DNA from: Echiichthys vipera
Lineage: Eukaryota > Chordata > Actinopteri > Perciformes > Trachinidae
DNA: 64,000 nt
NCBI GenBank assembly: GCA_963691815.1
Contig: OY829653.1
Location: 26,799,653 to 26,863,652, forward strand
Direction of reading: 5' to 3'
Every line of letters begins with the position of its first letter. Positions within the stretch are counted from its first letter, which is position 1. The notes beneath the pieces were generated by a model. It made no database searches. It saw only the letters and a program-made list of their open reading frames with translations, and was not told where the DNA came from. The position numbers were made by a program, and so were the translations under genes. Shown here one piece after another: positions 10,993 to 24,500 of this stretch.

Positions 10993-11130
10993 TACAGGTG
11001 TGTAGTTGAGATCAAAATGAAGGTCGAGCGGAGCAAGGGTGCTGGAAGTAGGGGGGTGGGAGGTAGGAAACAGGTCTTTGACCCACCAATTTATAACCCT
11101 GGCCTAATTTGGCGTCCCGGCAGGTTTGAT
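10993..11130 (+). repeat. Dispersed repeat, copy 1
   Basis: It contains GTGTAGTTGAGATCAAAATG followed by a purine-rich stretch, then AACCCTGGCC. The reverse complement of 54890-55026 has the same order of blocks. No protein remnant is recognised. It is probably a member of an abundant fish element present here as fragments. Confidence 0.5.
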
Positions 11131-14100
11131 CCCATCACAAGACGGTCTCTAGTAATTTTTTTTTGTAGCTGCACTCTTTTAGATTTGTGAACAGAGGGAG
11201 TGGGGCCAATCGATCTGGCTGACGAGCACAGCAGTTTGTCTGGACATGGAGATACACAAACATGGCAGCTTCAACTCGTTCCCCTCGGAAAGCAATCAGA
11301 GAAGGAATCGCAAGATCAACCACCAAATAAAAAGGAGGTTAAGAAAGCTATTATCTGTGCTGTCAGATAGAGCTGAGAAAACATAAAACACTTTCTTCTT
11401 AAGTTAGTAGGGGGTGGGGGGGGGGGTTAGAAATAAGGGGAGGGTTTATGGCACTCTGCCAGTTGCTTATTCCACTTATATTGTTTTTTAACAAGTGTAC
11501 ATCATCTCACATACTTCATGCTCTTGCAAAATGACTTGTATCAATCAAAGATAGTATAGTTTTGGATTTTTAGTAAAGGGGAAGGTCCAAAAATGTATAA
11601 TAATGCTGGAGGGCTTTGCTTTAAAAAAAACACAATGTTCAACCACCCTCCCCCCCAAATAATTGTTGTACAGTCCCTACAGTCTAATAAGGCTAAATGT
11701 GTTTGCTATGTATCACATAACCCAATCCTATAAACAAAATTCTTAAACAATATTTGTGCCTTTATGATCTTGAACTCCATACAAAGAGGTCACACGGTCT
11801 TCTTTTATGTGTGAGCGATGAAGCAGTATCTACAGTATCAATCATTTGCAGCTTATGTTTAAATTGAATTAAACTGCACATGTTCATTTTCATTGTGCAA
11901 TAGTTTTCCCGTGCCAGGCTCTACTTCTTTCTTGGTCCATGTAACCAAGGGAACCCAAACACATACGTTTACATCTTAAAGAGAAATTTAAGTCTGTATC
12001 CACTGAATTTCTAAGCCGACCTCCTTTTGCGAAAGAGTCATGAGTGGAGATAAACAATAGCTCTTCATCCCATTGAACCCTATCTGTTCATTTTGGTTTT
12101 GCAGTATGTTCATGTGATTGATTGACAATGGAATATACGGTATAAATGGGTATTAAAGTCTTTATCTTAAAGGATGAGGCTGCAAGCTCACTGAATCAAT
12201 GTTTTCAAGTCACTTGGGGCTGGTCTAAGAAAGATGAATGACACCACATTAAAATTGGAGTAATAGCACTTCAGAGGCTCTGGCTGGTTGTTAACATTTG
12301 TTAGCAGGGCAGTTCAAACAATTTATGATACTTTTACAACAGAAGAGGAACAAAAAGAGAGACACTGAGCATTAAAACAAAACCAAGAGAGGGCTGAGGA
12401 TGTTGTTAAAGAGTTTTAATCAAGCAATAATCCATAAAGCTTAGAACAGGATTGGGTTAGGAACAGGTCATCGGTCACAACAGTTCACAACAGATAAAAA
12501 TGGTTACAAATAGCCACTGCAAAGTTGAAGGCGTTACAAAACAGGGATCAGCGCTGATCCACTGCTGGTTCAAACAAACTCTCGGACTGGGTCAAAGACA
12601 CGTGAACCTGAGGTGAGCAGACTGATGCGAGGGGGGCGCCGCAGACACCCCCCTCTTCATCCAAGACACTGGGGTTAGAGCAGCATCACACAGGTTTTGG
12701 TTGGGGACTGTGAGCTGTTTTGCTGAAGTCTGATTCAAACAGATACAGTAATCATTCCTGGTTTGCATCATATGACTGATTTTGTCTGGCATTTCAACAG
12801 ATTAATATGCAATTTACAAATTTTCTCTGTTCTTTTTGAGTCTACATTTCCCCCCGAAGAGCTAATGTTAATGCAAAGTTAATTTTCCCTCCAATCAGCA
12901 CATCATATTCCTGCAGTTGTTTCATGTACTGAGGCTGGGGTCTTGGCGTCATCTCACAACCTGTTAAAACAATTTTCTCGGAATGTCTTAACGTTTTCTC
13001 AAAGCCCAGACTCGAGCTTGGATCAAAAACTATGTAAATAAATCAGACAAAGGACATTTAAAGCACCTGCCACATATTTAAACAAGTCAGAATTACTCAA
13101 ATAAGCATGCAACAGAAAACACTGACACAATCTTTCCCAAAAAATACTGCAGCCTGGACGTCAAAGTATGCATTGAGAAGGCCTGTGGAGAATCCGTGCA
13201 CACACACAGGCAGGGCAGACCAGCAATCAAGGTAAAAAATATCTGTCTTCATGATGAATTATTTCTGGAAAAATAAGTGTTTGCAGCAGAAAGTTAGTGC
13301 AGGTTGATCTTTTGCTAGAGGCAACGGAGGTTGGGCGAACCTGTCTGTCATTCACTTGAGATGTGAACACTCATGGTTTGAAGGCAAACCCTTGGTGAAT
13401 ACATAAATATATATTTGTACAACTTTTAGTTTTAGTAAATTTGTCATCAGCATGGAGAGCAATGTACAATTATATGTCATAAAAGAAAGTGAAACAAATA
13501 CTGCTAGCCTATTGTTGAATGTAAAGCTTCACAATTTGTTCTGTTGACATCTTCCCTGAATATTTTATGAGTAACAATTTACAGCAGAACAGGCTAAAGC
13601 AAAGCTTTCTTGCATACAGTATATATATATATATATAAAATCATTTGTATCCTGAATTCTACGCTGAACACCTTATTTATAGTTGACATAAGCTGTGGGG
13701 GAAATGCATATTTTTATGGTGTTGAGTGATTTCTTTGCAACTGCCTTACCGAACCTGCTGATTAGCGCTGCAGGGTTAGAAAGGCTGAGCAGCAAGAAGC
13801 TTAAAATCGGACAGGATATTTTTGTCCACAGGATTTAGTTTGCTGTACAGTAGCTCTCTTCTCTCCTCTCAACCCTTCAGCGTTAATGTTCATGTTTTAA
13901 GACAGCGGTCAGAATGAGTGGACTCGTGACGGAACGTACAGAACAACGGTTCCATTTCCTCTTTCTGAGGTCATGGCCAGAGGATTTGGAATATAGGTTC
14001 AGCATGTTGCAGTAGTGTTGTCAGGATAAACCAACATGTCAATGCTGTGGTGATCTCAATATTATTTTAACACCACCTGCAGGGGGCACTGCTGAGTGCT

Positions 14101-15249
14101 GAGGCAGAGTGAAACCACCAGAGCTGCAGTCTGGTTCTTAATGGCTGTGGCAACAGTGCCGAGAAACCCAACATGTCTGGAAGTGGATCCCAGGAACCTT
14201 CCCTTCCACAGCAAAGATGCACAATAAACCAACATGAAAACTTTTTTTTTTCCGACAAAGTAAACCTGATCAGTGAAGTTTTTATATTTATATTTACTAA
14301 TGCTCAAAATGAAGGTATCTTGACAACACTACTCATTAAATTGCAATCCAGGCTCAAATGCCTCATAATCACTTGGAAGCCTTTTACTCGATAGAATGCA
14401 GACTCTTGTATATATTCCCAAACGGGGGATAACATGCTCATACTCTAATATATATCATTAAATGTCAATATATATCGTATATCTCTTTGATCATTAATAG
14501 CATAATGTGATCATCAACTTTAAAAGTGACTTAGCTGACTGCTGTGTGGAGTGAAGTACCTCCCTGTGGCTGACTTATCGCAGATGTTTGAAAATGACCC
14601 CAGAGACAGAGAGACTAACGCTCTACAGAGGAACTCTCCGCAGAGTACCTAATGCCTCTACAAACGCCACATTAATGTGCCACTATTACATGTAAATGAT
14701 ACAAGCATGAACCCATCTCTCACATCATCAACATTAAGGGAAGTACCTGAACTGAAACACGGCTATTCTTAACTCCAGTTGGACGTTCTAATGAACAAAC
14801 TGCAGAACGGCAGCAAACGATTCCACCAAATCACATCTAGAACAGATATATTAGGTGTGATTGGTTAGAGAAAATATGCTACTAATGTCAGTACCATTCA
14901 AATAAAGAAAAACACAACAATATAGAAATGTATTCTAAAATGATTGAAAATCACAGCTCTTTGTAATATTAAAGAATAAAATAAAATAAATCCCACCCAA
15001 AGTCATTGTCCAGTGTCGACTCAGCCTATTAGCCAGTTAATGTGAATGATAGGACAATGTCAGACTTTGGTTCACCATAAAAACAACAGTAAAACCAACA
15101 CAATTCTATATGACGAACATGTTGCAACAAATTCTTACAACATCTGTTAAAGTATCAGAAGTAAAAAGTGGTTCTGGGAGTGAATCAGCAGAATGAACAG
15201 ACACATAAGAAAGGTCGAGTTTTCACCTCGACTCTCCCTGCTTCCTCAC

Positions 15250-15369
15250 CTTGCTCTTCCTCTTCTTGTCCCCTCCAAAGAAGTTTCCAATCTGATCCAG
15301 GAGGCCAGGGGTCTTCTTCCTCCGGCCCAGTCCGAAGGCGGCCTGTGCAGAGCTGCTTGCGGATGCCAT
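15250..15369 (-). CDS. mbp: Myelin basic protein exon 1 (start of classic MBP)
   Basis: The start codon at 15369-15367 sits in a strong context (ACCATGG). The exon encodes 40 residues: MASASSSAQAAFGLGRRKKT, then PGLLDQIGNFFGGDKKRKSK, and ends at a phase-0 donor GTGAGGAAG. The second half matches the conserved MBP N-terminal block (mammalian DTGILDSIGRFFGGDRGAPKRGSGK), and the N-terminal MAS is shared with mammals, where the Ala is acetylated after Met removal. This is the start of the oligodendrocyte/Schwann-cell product that compacts myelin. The five recovered exons join in frame to 120 residues, shorter than the mammalian 14-21.5 kDa isoforms, as expected for teleosts. Teleosts have two MBP paralogues; I cannot tell which this is. 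Confidence 0.95.
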
Positions 15370-15496
15370 GGTAGTAGTAGTTGGTTGGTAGTATATTTGT
15401 CAAATGTGGGGTTCTTGTCTCTCTCTTAAATGAGAGAGCAAAAAAAGAGGAGGGAAAAGAGAAAAGAGAGGGAGGGAGGAAAAAAAAAAAGCTAGC
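15370..15496 (-). promoter_or_regulatory. mbp: Classic MBP 5'UTR and proximal promoter spacer
   Basis: This is a 127-bp interval between the golli stop codon (15499-15497) and the MBP start. On the minus strand it reads a long pyrimidine tract (15436-15490), then CTCTCATTTAAGAGAG, a small palindrome centred on a TATA-like TTTAA, then the 5'UTR ending ACTACTACTACC. In mammals the classic promoter lies directly upstream of MBP exon 1 and overlaps golli coding sequence. By analogy the promoter here probably extends into golli exon C. The transcription start is not determined from sequence. Confidence 0.5.
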
Positions 15497-15792
15497 CTAG
15501 TCTAGGTCCTGTTCGGGGCTATCCGACCCGCACTCTGAAGCTCCGCTGTGTTCCTGGATGGTCTGTAGCTCGTCCGATTCGGAGGGTCGCTCTTTGAAGG
15601 TGTTGTCCTCTCGGCCCGGGGCATCTCGGGAGAAGAGGCGGGCCAGGTGGGGGCGTGGTGTGGCGGCGTCAGGGTCAGCTGTGCTGGCATCGGGCCAGGG
15701 CTGGTGGGGGCCCTCAGCGCCCGTGGAGTCAGTCACCGCCGGCTTCTGCGAGACGCAGCCATTGTTCTGGTTTGCATCTGCCTCACCCAGGC
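15497..15792 (-). CDS. mbp: Golli-MBP core exon (golli exon C), ending in stop
   Basis: The acceptor TTTCTGCGCAG precedes 15792. The exon starts in phase 1 (GC of a split Gly codon), matching the donor phase of golli exon B. It encodes GLGEADANQNNGCVSQKPAV, followed further on by LARLFSRDAPGREDNTFKER and PSESDELQTIQEHSGASECG, and ends DSPEQDLD then TAG. These blocks match the mammalian golli domain almost word for word (EADANQNNG, FSRDAPGREDNTFK, RPSESDELQTIQE). In mammals the frame continues into MBP exon 1. Here it stops 127 nt before, and the MBP start is one base out of frame. I see no good donor late in the exon, so this is probably a golli-only product unless a cryptic site is used. Confidence 0.92.
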
Positions 15793-18700
15793 CTGCGCAG
15801 AAACAACAAGGGTCATCTATGGGCTTGGGCCTGCATGGCACACAACAAACCACAGCAGCACAATGGGCTCTTTTGAGCGGGCTGTGGCCTTTCCTGCTGC
15901 AGCAGAGACCAGCAGGGCTAACATTTCACATCTTAACTTGGACCAACCATACCTGCCCAACAGGATAAGATCAAAATGTGAGAGTGAAAACATGAGTAAC
16001 TGCAATTTGCTAACTAAATTCCAAAGAACTGCTTTGTCTCTGAGGTCAGTGGTTTACCTTTTAGTGCACTTTCACCACCTTCTGTTGTAACAGAATGTTG
16101 TGGCAGGTGTGCTCACTTGTGCTCAGCTTAATCTGACTGGAGCACAATGCATTAGAGAGCCTGTTAAAACCTTTCTTGATTTACAACAGCAAAACAATTA
16201 AATCAGGTTCACACAATCTTACCAGCTTCTTAAAAATGACATTGAAATAAACAGAAATCTTTAATGCATAGTGAATCAGATCCCCTATCCCTACATTATC
16301 ATGGCTCATGTTTCAGTTCACCCTTGAAAAAACAATGTTCCAGCGTTTTAGTTCCAGTAAGATGGAAATACAACTGCGTCTCTTAACGTCCACTTTGACA
16401 GCTATCCATTAATTAAGCCAGCTCCCACAGCAGAGGACATCCAGTGCATTCCTGCCTCCAAAACAATATCCACAGTGTACTGGCAGAAATGGTGTAGCAC
16501 TACACCAGAGAATCTGCATGCTAATATTGGCCGAAACAGTGGCCTGTTGTCAGAGCTGCATAGTTATTACAGAGAAACAATGGGCCCAGTGTCACTAAAA
16601 TAACTCCTATAAGTATGGATTTTCAACCCAATGCACGGTGACACTGATCTGATTTGAGGCCGGAGAGCGACAAGGCCACTGTCTCCGCGTTCAGAGCTGC
16701 CATGTACAAGTTTATTTCTCACAGTTTTGGATGGAATAGGAGGACTTCTAAAAGCAGCAACACCAGCATAATCATCTCTCATTACATGGTCCAATGAGTT
16801 CTTCAGCTTGATTTCTATCTGGAAGTCATGCATCAAATGCGCAGATCAATGACAAGTAAATGCAAATAGGACTTGGTTTGTGGAGAATGAGACCCAAGTT
16901 TTTTATTCTTTGAGGATGGCCCTGAGCCCCTATTCATCATACACACATCACTGCTCCATATGAGAGGTGACTACGCCCTTGTCACAACAGCGTTTTTGGA
17001 AAACTTTCCATTGTTTATTCCTCTTTTATGTTAAGAGTTTATCCAGAAGCGAGTCTGAGGGGTTATGATATGTAACTATCACCCACCAGATGGGTGTGAT
17101 TATTTAAATCTTGTCAGTTGTTTCACTATAGAATGAGAGCTCTTTTTTTCTACCTTGACCTTGTCCCAAACAAACACCAAAAATCATCCTTAAAAAACAT
17201 TTTTTTAACACCTTCTGTAATAAGACATGACAGTAACTGGAATTACCACGATGCAGTTGTATGCCTCCGCCAACCAGTCAAGTTGCAGTTTGTATCCAAA
17301 CGGTCCAGTCCAATTTAATAAAATGTATTACGTGTGTGTTTTGGCAAAACGTGGTTGCGTCACACACATCTTAAACCCGGCAGCACAGACGATCTAAACA
17401 ATCAGTTCAGTTTCAAGATGAGTGTCACCAATGAAAACATTATGATGTATAGATTATTTATTATTATTTAGTATATTAAACATATGAAACAAGTATAATA
17501 AACATTATTTATTATATGAAACATTATGATGTCACAGTTAAGTTTGACCTTTTGGATATAAATGTCGTTGCTTCATCTTTTATAATTTTGTCAATTAGCG
17601 AAGGAATGCATTTTGCGAGGTAACAGTGACCTTGACCTTTGACCTCCAATATCTTATCAGTTCTTCTCTGAGTCCGAGTAGACATTTCTACCACATTTCC
17701 TTAAAATCCCTCCAAGAGTTCCTGAGATATCGTGTTCACAAGACTGGGATGGACCAACGGACGGAAACATAAAGCCTCCGGCCAAAGTTATCACCGGCGT
17801 GGAGGCGTAAAAAGGTTTGAATAAAAATCATCTCATAATACTTTTCCCTGCTGTCAGGGTGGTCTCTTTTGCACGTCAGTTATAATTCAACTACCTAGGG
17901 GGTTGCTGCATCCTGGCCACATACCCACACAAACACCGCACCGCAGTCACCATTATCTTTATTAGTAGACACCACCAGAGTTCACATTCAATCCCCAGCA
18001 CGGATATTGTTCTCTCTTTTTTATTCTGTTCCTTGTCTCACCCGATGAGTCACATTTTGTCATAATTTCTTTTCTTTTCAAACAATTTATAGGCCATTTT
18101 GAGACACTAAAAGTCCTTATTGTAAAGGAATAGAATTCTCAAGATAACAGCTGCTGATGGCAAATGACACATACCATTGAAATACTTTCTGAATTTCTGA
18201 AGACTTTATTTCTAAAAAGCATAACTGCACAGACAAAATTATTCTGACGGCAAAAATGAAACAATCTGCACAATTTTGGTGCAATCTTCGTGTTTCCTTC
18301 AGCCCATTTATTTCCTGTGTGACTAAGTCAAACACGTGTTTGACATAGTGTCTTGATAGTGACCCAGTACTGTATCATGTCAATGTTTCGCCTACGATGG
18401 AGTTAGCAGCTAAGCTGAAGCGCACATGCAGAAAGAGCTCTTGGAACCTAAGTACATACAGTACTTTTGTGCACAGTTGCTTAGCTGGATATTAAAACAT
18501 GTGATTTGACAAGCAAGCACTTATGAGTGACCTGTATCACCCAGTGTTCATTTTGACAGCCATTTTAAACCTAGTCACAATCTTAGGCTTTTACATGAAA
18601 AGTGTCATTTAACATATTTGAAATGCAATGACTGTCTGGTAATCATAGAAAGACCCATAATAGTCAAAATGCCTGTATATTTAAATGCATCGCTTTTTAA

Positions 18701-19053
18701 AAAAAAAACAAATCATCATGAATCATCATGAATAAAACAATAAAGTCCCTTTGACATCAGATCACTGTATTTACACAGCAAACGAATGAAAAACAGAATG
18801 CACTGGACTTGTAACAGTGTTACTGTTGATAAATTAACTTGTTGATGTTTATGCTGTTTCTTTAATTAAGGTAAAGTAGCCTCACTTACAGATAATAACT
18901 GTCTCAGAGGGAATCTGTCTTTCTGAGATGAAACCGTTTTCCAACCAAGTGATTGTATTTGCTGTTCTGTTACTGTGCGATGTTAAAATGAAATTGCAGG
19001 ACTGTTTTCCTGTTGAATAACTCTGTATTTGTGTGTGTAATGAGAAAGAGAGC

Positions 19054-19056
<3 letters not shown>

Positions 19057-19091
<35 letters not shown>
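19057..19091. repeat. (AG)n array
   Basis: Seventeen AG units follow an AGAAAGAGAGCG lead. The open frames crossing it are driven by the repeat. It lies in the large golli intron. Confidence 0.9.
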
Positions 19092-19093
<2 letters not shown>

Positions 19094-21320
19094 ATGCTGA
19101 GATACATCTTTCTGTCATTTCTGCTCATGCTGCTTCTGTCCTCTCTGTCTGCGTCAGAGCTTCAAACACATTCAGCGACAGTGAGAGCGAGCGTGTGGGA
19201 GATGGAGAGTATGAAAATACAAATAACGTTGTGAACGTTACAGCGCAGTGTGTGTACAGTTAATTTGTCAGTGAATAAATGCTGAAATTTCTGCAAGATC
19301 TGAGCCAAATCCCCGCAGCTCCTCTATTTTTTTCTCTTGCCCTCCAACAGGTCAAAACTAGATAGAAATGTGTAAAAAAAACGATTACAGTCTGTTTCAA
19401 AATGATTAATACCTCATTGTGCCAGAGGGAAATGCGAGGCATCAGAGAAATGTTGCGGGTGTTTTCACGTTTCACATCTAACAATAAAAGCAAGGAATGT
19501 CTGTCTGTAGGTCAGTGGCTCAAATATCTCTGCAGATCAGGTTCAGACTGATTTAAGATTTTCCACTTGGCACAAGGGTGTGCAACCTTGATTTTGTTTA
19601 GACCAAAAATGCCAAATATATCATTATTATACCTTAAAAGAATCCCACATTGGGCCACATTACCTTGCCGCTTCTGTCAACAGAGGCAGCACAGATAGCT
19701 TCACTTCTTCCGTTCTTTTCACAATAAAAGCTCTAGACACACACAACGTAGTTGACTGTTTACCAGAGGGAACTTAAATTCATTCAGAGCATTTCGCGAG
19801 AAGGAAATATAAAAAAATGAAATATCTTACAGTACTTGGTAACTATAGCTACTGTGCATTCACTTGGTTTCTTCACAGATATCTTGATAAACCTTATTTC
19901 TCTTCTGCTCTGTCCGTGCTCTCTCGGCTGCTCACAACACTTTTCTTTTCTCTCGCACCTCTCTCTTTAGCAGTGCCCTGACATGGCCACCGTAGATCAG
20001 CTGCTGCGAATGTTCAAACCTTTTATGTAGCAGACTCACATCGCTGCTGGCGTGAATAGTTTTGATGCGAAATATTCTTCTTGCTACTATGTCAACACTG
20101 ATATGTGCAGTAGTTTATTTTGGTGCTTTAAATGCGTGGTTTTTGATATGCGTGAAATGCGCGATAATATTTTGCTTTTCATGCACAAGCACAGACACAC
20201 ATCCCAACACAACAGGTCTTCTCTTCATTAAGCAGCAGATGTATGCCGGCCTTTATTACAAGGGTATCTAGTGTGTTCTATACAGTTTTTAGTAGGCTAC
20301 GCTACAAATGAACCTGTGTTTATGCTCCTAAATGTCCCTGAATCACGAAAGCATGAACTACTATATTCAAGTGTGTATGTTTATGTACTGGATGTAGTGT
20401 TTGTATGTATATTCCTGTGTGCCTATGTCTGATCATGTTTGGTCAATGTGTGTTTGTCTATTTCTTATGTGTCTATTTCTTGTGTGTCTGTGTGTCTCTC
20501 AATGTGTGTCCATGTCTGTCACAGTGTGTGGTCTGTGAGTGACTATGCAACAAAGACAGGCTACATTTGGGCACGTATAGGCTCATTAGGCTACCACTTT
20601 TCCATAGAAATACTTGCTTTCAACGGGCAATGCACTAGCTTAAGCAAATCAATCATATCAATGGTTATCCACGATCCTGAAACAGGTAACTTTTCTTTGT
20701 CATTATGAAGTAAATATTGATTGCACAATGTAATGGCTATAAAAAATGACACCACAAGCTTTTAGATTGGTTCCCTATAAGCCTCACTTTAACCATGCAA
20801 TTCTGTGTGCCACCGGGTATGAACGAACGAATGACTTGCTTTACAGCACAAAGGAAGAGGAAAGCGCTTGAGTTCTGCCTGTACTTATAAAGGAAATAAA
20901 AGAAGAACAAATGGTCTGAACCAAGATGGGAAACTATTTCCCTTCCACATTCTCAATAGCACATAACAGCTTCACTACTTTGTTTCTTACCTTTACCTAC
21001 CACTGCTTACTGGAGAGCTTTTGCTAAGAAATAAGACAACAAAACAGCCTACAGAGGCTATCATCATGTACCGTGAATGTCTTATGGATGAACAACCGGA
21101 GTAACTGTGGAAACTAACATTACAGAAGAAATGAAAAAGAGCCCCATGGGTGGAGGAAGAGGAAGAGTGATAAGAACCGTTCTTTCTACTAAGATAGCCT
21201 TACTGCTTAGTAATACAACGGGGTCTTTTACTTATCACACAGAATGTTTCACCCTGCTTTCATCATAGCACTGAGATCAGGGTAACTGGTTAAGATTCTG
21301 TTGCTTCTTGCATGGTTCGT

Positions 21321-21510
21321 CCTTTTTCCCAAAAGGGTCCAATGTTCCCCGCTCGCATGAGCCTCAGATTTAATTCAGCATTTTGTTAGGGCTAGAGGTA
21401 ACGGTTAGGGTCAGGGTTAGGGGGTAGTGTTAGGGTATACATAGGCCTATTTGCAGAGGAATTCGGCACTGATTGTGGAAAAAATAACAGACTGGGAACA
21501 TAGGACCCTT
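21321..21510 (-). repeat. Interspersed repeat with telomere-like core, copy 2
   Basis: The reverse complement of this segment aligns along its length with 2196-2406, including the TCCTATGTTCCC end, GTCTGTTATTTTTTCCACAA, the run of CCCTAAC/CCTGACC variants and the end ACCCTTTTGGG. The core on the plus strand reads GTTAGGGTCAGGGTTAGGG. It is a dispersed element, not a chromosome end, and has no coding content. Confidence 0.75.
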
Positions 21511-24500
21511 ACTTACCCTTACCCTTGCTAACAATATGAACAAGTAACTCATTGATCCAGTCAGCCTGTCTAGCTTAGTCTACTTGTTCATATGAAAATC
21601 AATGGAGAGAAAATAACTTACCCCCGTCTCTGTTGTGCAGTTTGTTTGTAAAAGCAAAATGCAATTTGTCCTGTGTTGTTGGTAATGTTAGCTCTGAGGA
21701 AAACAGGAACCCCCGATTTGGCAGGCATCAACCATGAGCAATGCATTTTGGCTGTTGCTGTTGTGTTTGAGTTTCTCACAGGAATTTGTTAGCACACAAC
21801 ATCACCTGCCAGCTATTTGAGGAGTAGCTGGATGGTGATCTTGGCAGCCAACAATGAAGCTCATCAGAGACACTGTGCATGTGTATTGTGTTTTGTCGAG
21901 CTGTGATATTCCTACAGGGATAACAGCAGAATACGCAAAACGAAACAACATTTTGCATTTGTTTAAGTTGTCAATGTGTATGTGGAGTGCATCATAGAAT
22001 CATGCCAATCTATTCTAACTAATCTGTGCACGGTACAGAATCTGCACCGGCAGTAAACATGTTATATTACAATGTTGTTCAATCATGTTGTTGTGCTATT
22101 TTGCAGCAAGGTGTAGAATAAATTCAGAATCCGGCCCATGCTCTGAAGTCTGTTATACATCAAGAGTGGCTCCCTTTTCTAAGCCCAGCGGTGCTACCAA
22201 CCACCACTAGAATACCAATAAAATGCAAATTACAGAGAGAAGAACATGGCTGAACTTTAACAGCCCTCCACAGTTCATAATACAACAGCATAAAACTGAC
22301 TGTGTGTCCATCATCATAAAAAGGTTATGCACTGATAAGTAACTTATTAATCAGCTGACTTCCCTTGTGCTCCTATTAAGGTGCACTGACGCAGGGTTTT
22401 AGCGTCCCAATGCACAAACTGACAATAATACAAAGGTGTGGGGGATTGGCAGGATTATCGATGAATGCTGATGACTGAGTCATTATTGAGCCAGGTGCTT
22501 TCATTTCTGGTTGATCTGAATTCACTCTCAGACCTGTACTCCTTTACTCTTTTGTGAAAAACAAACAAAAGTCCTCCTCCACACTGCCTAACAACGGAGG
22601 GTGTTGGATGTTTTCAAGCTCCAAACATAAATGTCACATTATTGTTCAGGGATTTTTTTTTTTTTACTTTTAAGTGATTTTGTTGGATCTCTGCCTAGAT
22701 TAGATAACTTACTCATCTGTATAGTGAAGATAAGACTGACGGACTAAATGATTTCCATTATTATCCACTGCACACTGGATCTGATAGCGATCAGTGTTGC
22801 TGATATTCTCTGGTTGCCAGTAGAAGTTCATTAAACAGAAACAGACTGGGTAATGGTCCTTTAAATACTGCTTGTGATTGTAATAAGCTGTTTTCAGTGT
22901 CTGCACACTATCTATGGAAATATGTTGTTATTATTGAATTGAACTAAACAGTCTGTAAAAAAAAGATGAGTCACATTTTTCATGTGGAGGTTTGATAGGT
23001 CGAGGCAGAACATTGGGACAGTATCCTGGTGTATGACGACTTGCAAAGCAGTAGGCCATAGAACTGCAATCAATGAAATACGACAAGCCCAGCATGCTTC
23101 ATACTGTAATGGAGCTGGGAGGACAAGACGCTCTTGTTGGTTTGATTGTTGGAGTTCTCTATGCCCTATGTAATGGATATCTTCATGGAAGGCTCAAAGC
23201 ACTGCCATTTTTCTTTGATACATGTGCTGAAACTCCATGCTCCTGGTATAATTAACCTGACAAAACTCAGACTCAGGTAGATTCTTTGAAGCAAGCAAGT
23301 TTCAGTGGCTGGGCCAATGACAGCTGGGTGACAGCGGGCACTCCTCAGTGTGCTGATTTATTTAAGTAAATGGATGTTCTTATATATATATATTTATATA
23401 GTTATACTGAGGCTCAATGTCTGAATTATTGTCAATCACACACTGACTTGTGTCCACCGACTAATTTTTCACTTTAGTTTAATATCCACTGCCTTGGGTC
23501 AGGCATTAATCAGCAACTAGCAGGGCTTATAACACCCTCAGCACACATAAGCAGTTTTCCAAAAATTGCAATTGTCTGTGCTGCTCGGCCTGACGCCTTA
23601 GACTGATCATGGAGTAAATGTTTTCAGTATGATTTGAAGTTATTGGACAGCTGTAATTCTCAACAACTCAATAATTACAGTGTGTCAGCTGATGGTAAGT
23701 ATAGAGTCAGACCAATACATTTATATTTTTATAAATATTACGATTAGCGCCAATGCGAGACTTTTCTCCAGAACATATAATTTAGAAAACAATTTTGAAA
23801 TGGTGTCATGAAGGTATTTATTTAATTTTTATGTATTTGAATTTAATACATTTACCAATACTGAGCATACAGTACCATTAAGCTTCTCATTTAATTTTTA
23901 ATGTATTCTCTATTTAAATGGTCAGCACTGGCCACTTATTTTATTGTTATTTATTTATTTTTGAACATATGAACCGTACAGTACCTATATTGACTTATAA
24001 GCTCAGTCAGTGTGTTTCTATGTCACAGGCTTCCCTTACTCGCTGCGCTGGTTGAGGAAATAATGTCAAGGAATCAGTTAAACACTGTTGATGTCTTCCC
24101 ATGAAGCCAACAGGAAAACTATTTTGGTTAAGTAAATTTCGGCTCACAAGCTGCTGACAGACGTCAGAGACCAATCGTTCTCCCAACTCGTCCCGGTCTT
24201 GGGTGTGTCAAATTGGATGAATGCTTTCGTGCCGACACAGTACCTATAACTTGTAGCCTGATGTTAAAGAAACTGCAGGGGGGCAACGTGTTTGTGTTAC
24301 GGTGCTGACGGCACTATCTTCTTACAGTGCTAACATACTGTCACTCTGTTGCCGTTTATCGTTTCCACCAAGAATCCAAAATGGTGCCACACAAACGATA
24401 TAAAAGTGGCAGAGGGCTCCTCTATGCCAATTTTGAGGTCAAAGCCAGACTCCATCATGCTGCTCAGCACTAATGTACTGATATCTTAAAAAACTTCTAA

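Larger units (their letters stand above)
6994..15249 (-). other. mbp: MBP intron 1 (8.3 kb)
   Basis: The donor GTGAGGAAG follows exon 1 and the acceptor CCTTCCCAG precedes exon 2. Contents I can name are a Harbinger-like DNA element (7616-8139), a GT array (9661-9712), a dispersed repeat (10993-11130) and a short TA run near 13618-13637. The longest open frame (minus strand, 8947-9489) has no recognisable domain and no coding-like neighbours, so it is not annotated. The first intron of MBP genes often holds enhancers, but I see no motif cluster I would defend here. Confidence 0.85.

Noticed and set aside
15558..15968. Long plus-strand open frames over the golli core exon
   Set aside because: They are antisense shadows of a GC-rich conserved coding exon; the minus-strand translation matches golli and these match nothing I know.
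23073..23255. Plus-strand frame with a hydrophobic segment (ALVGLIVGVLYALCNGYL)
   Set aside because: Sixty codons with no splice context or recognised family; treated as chance.
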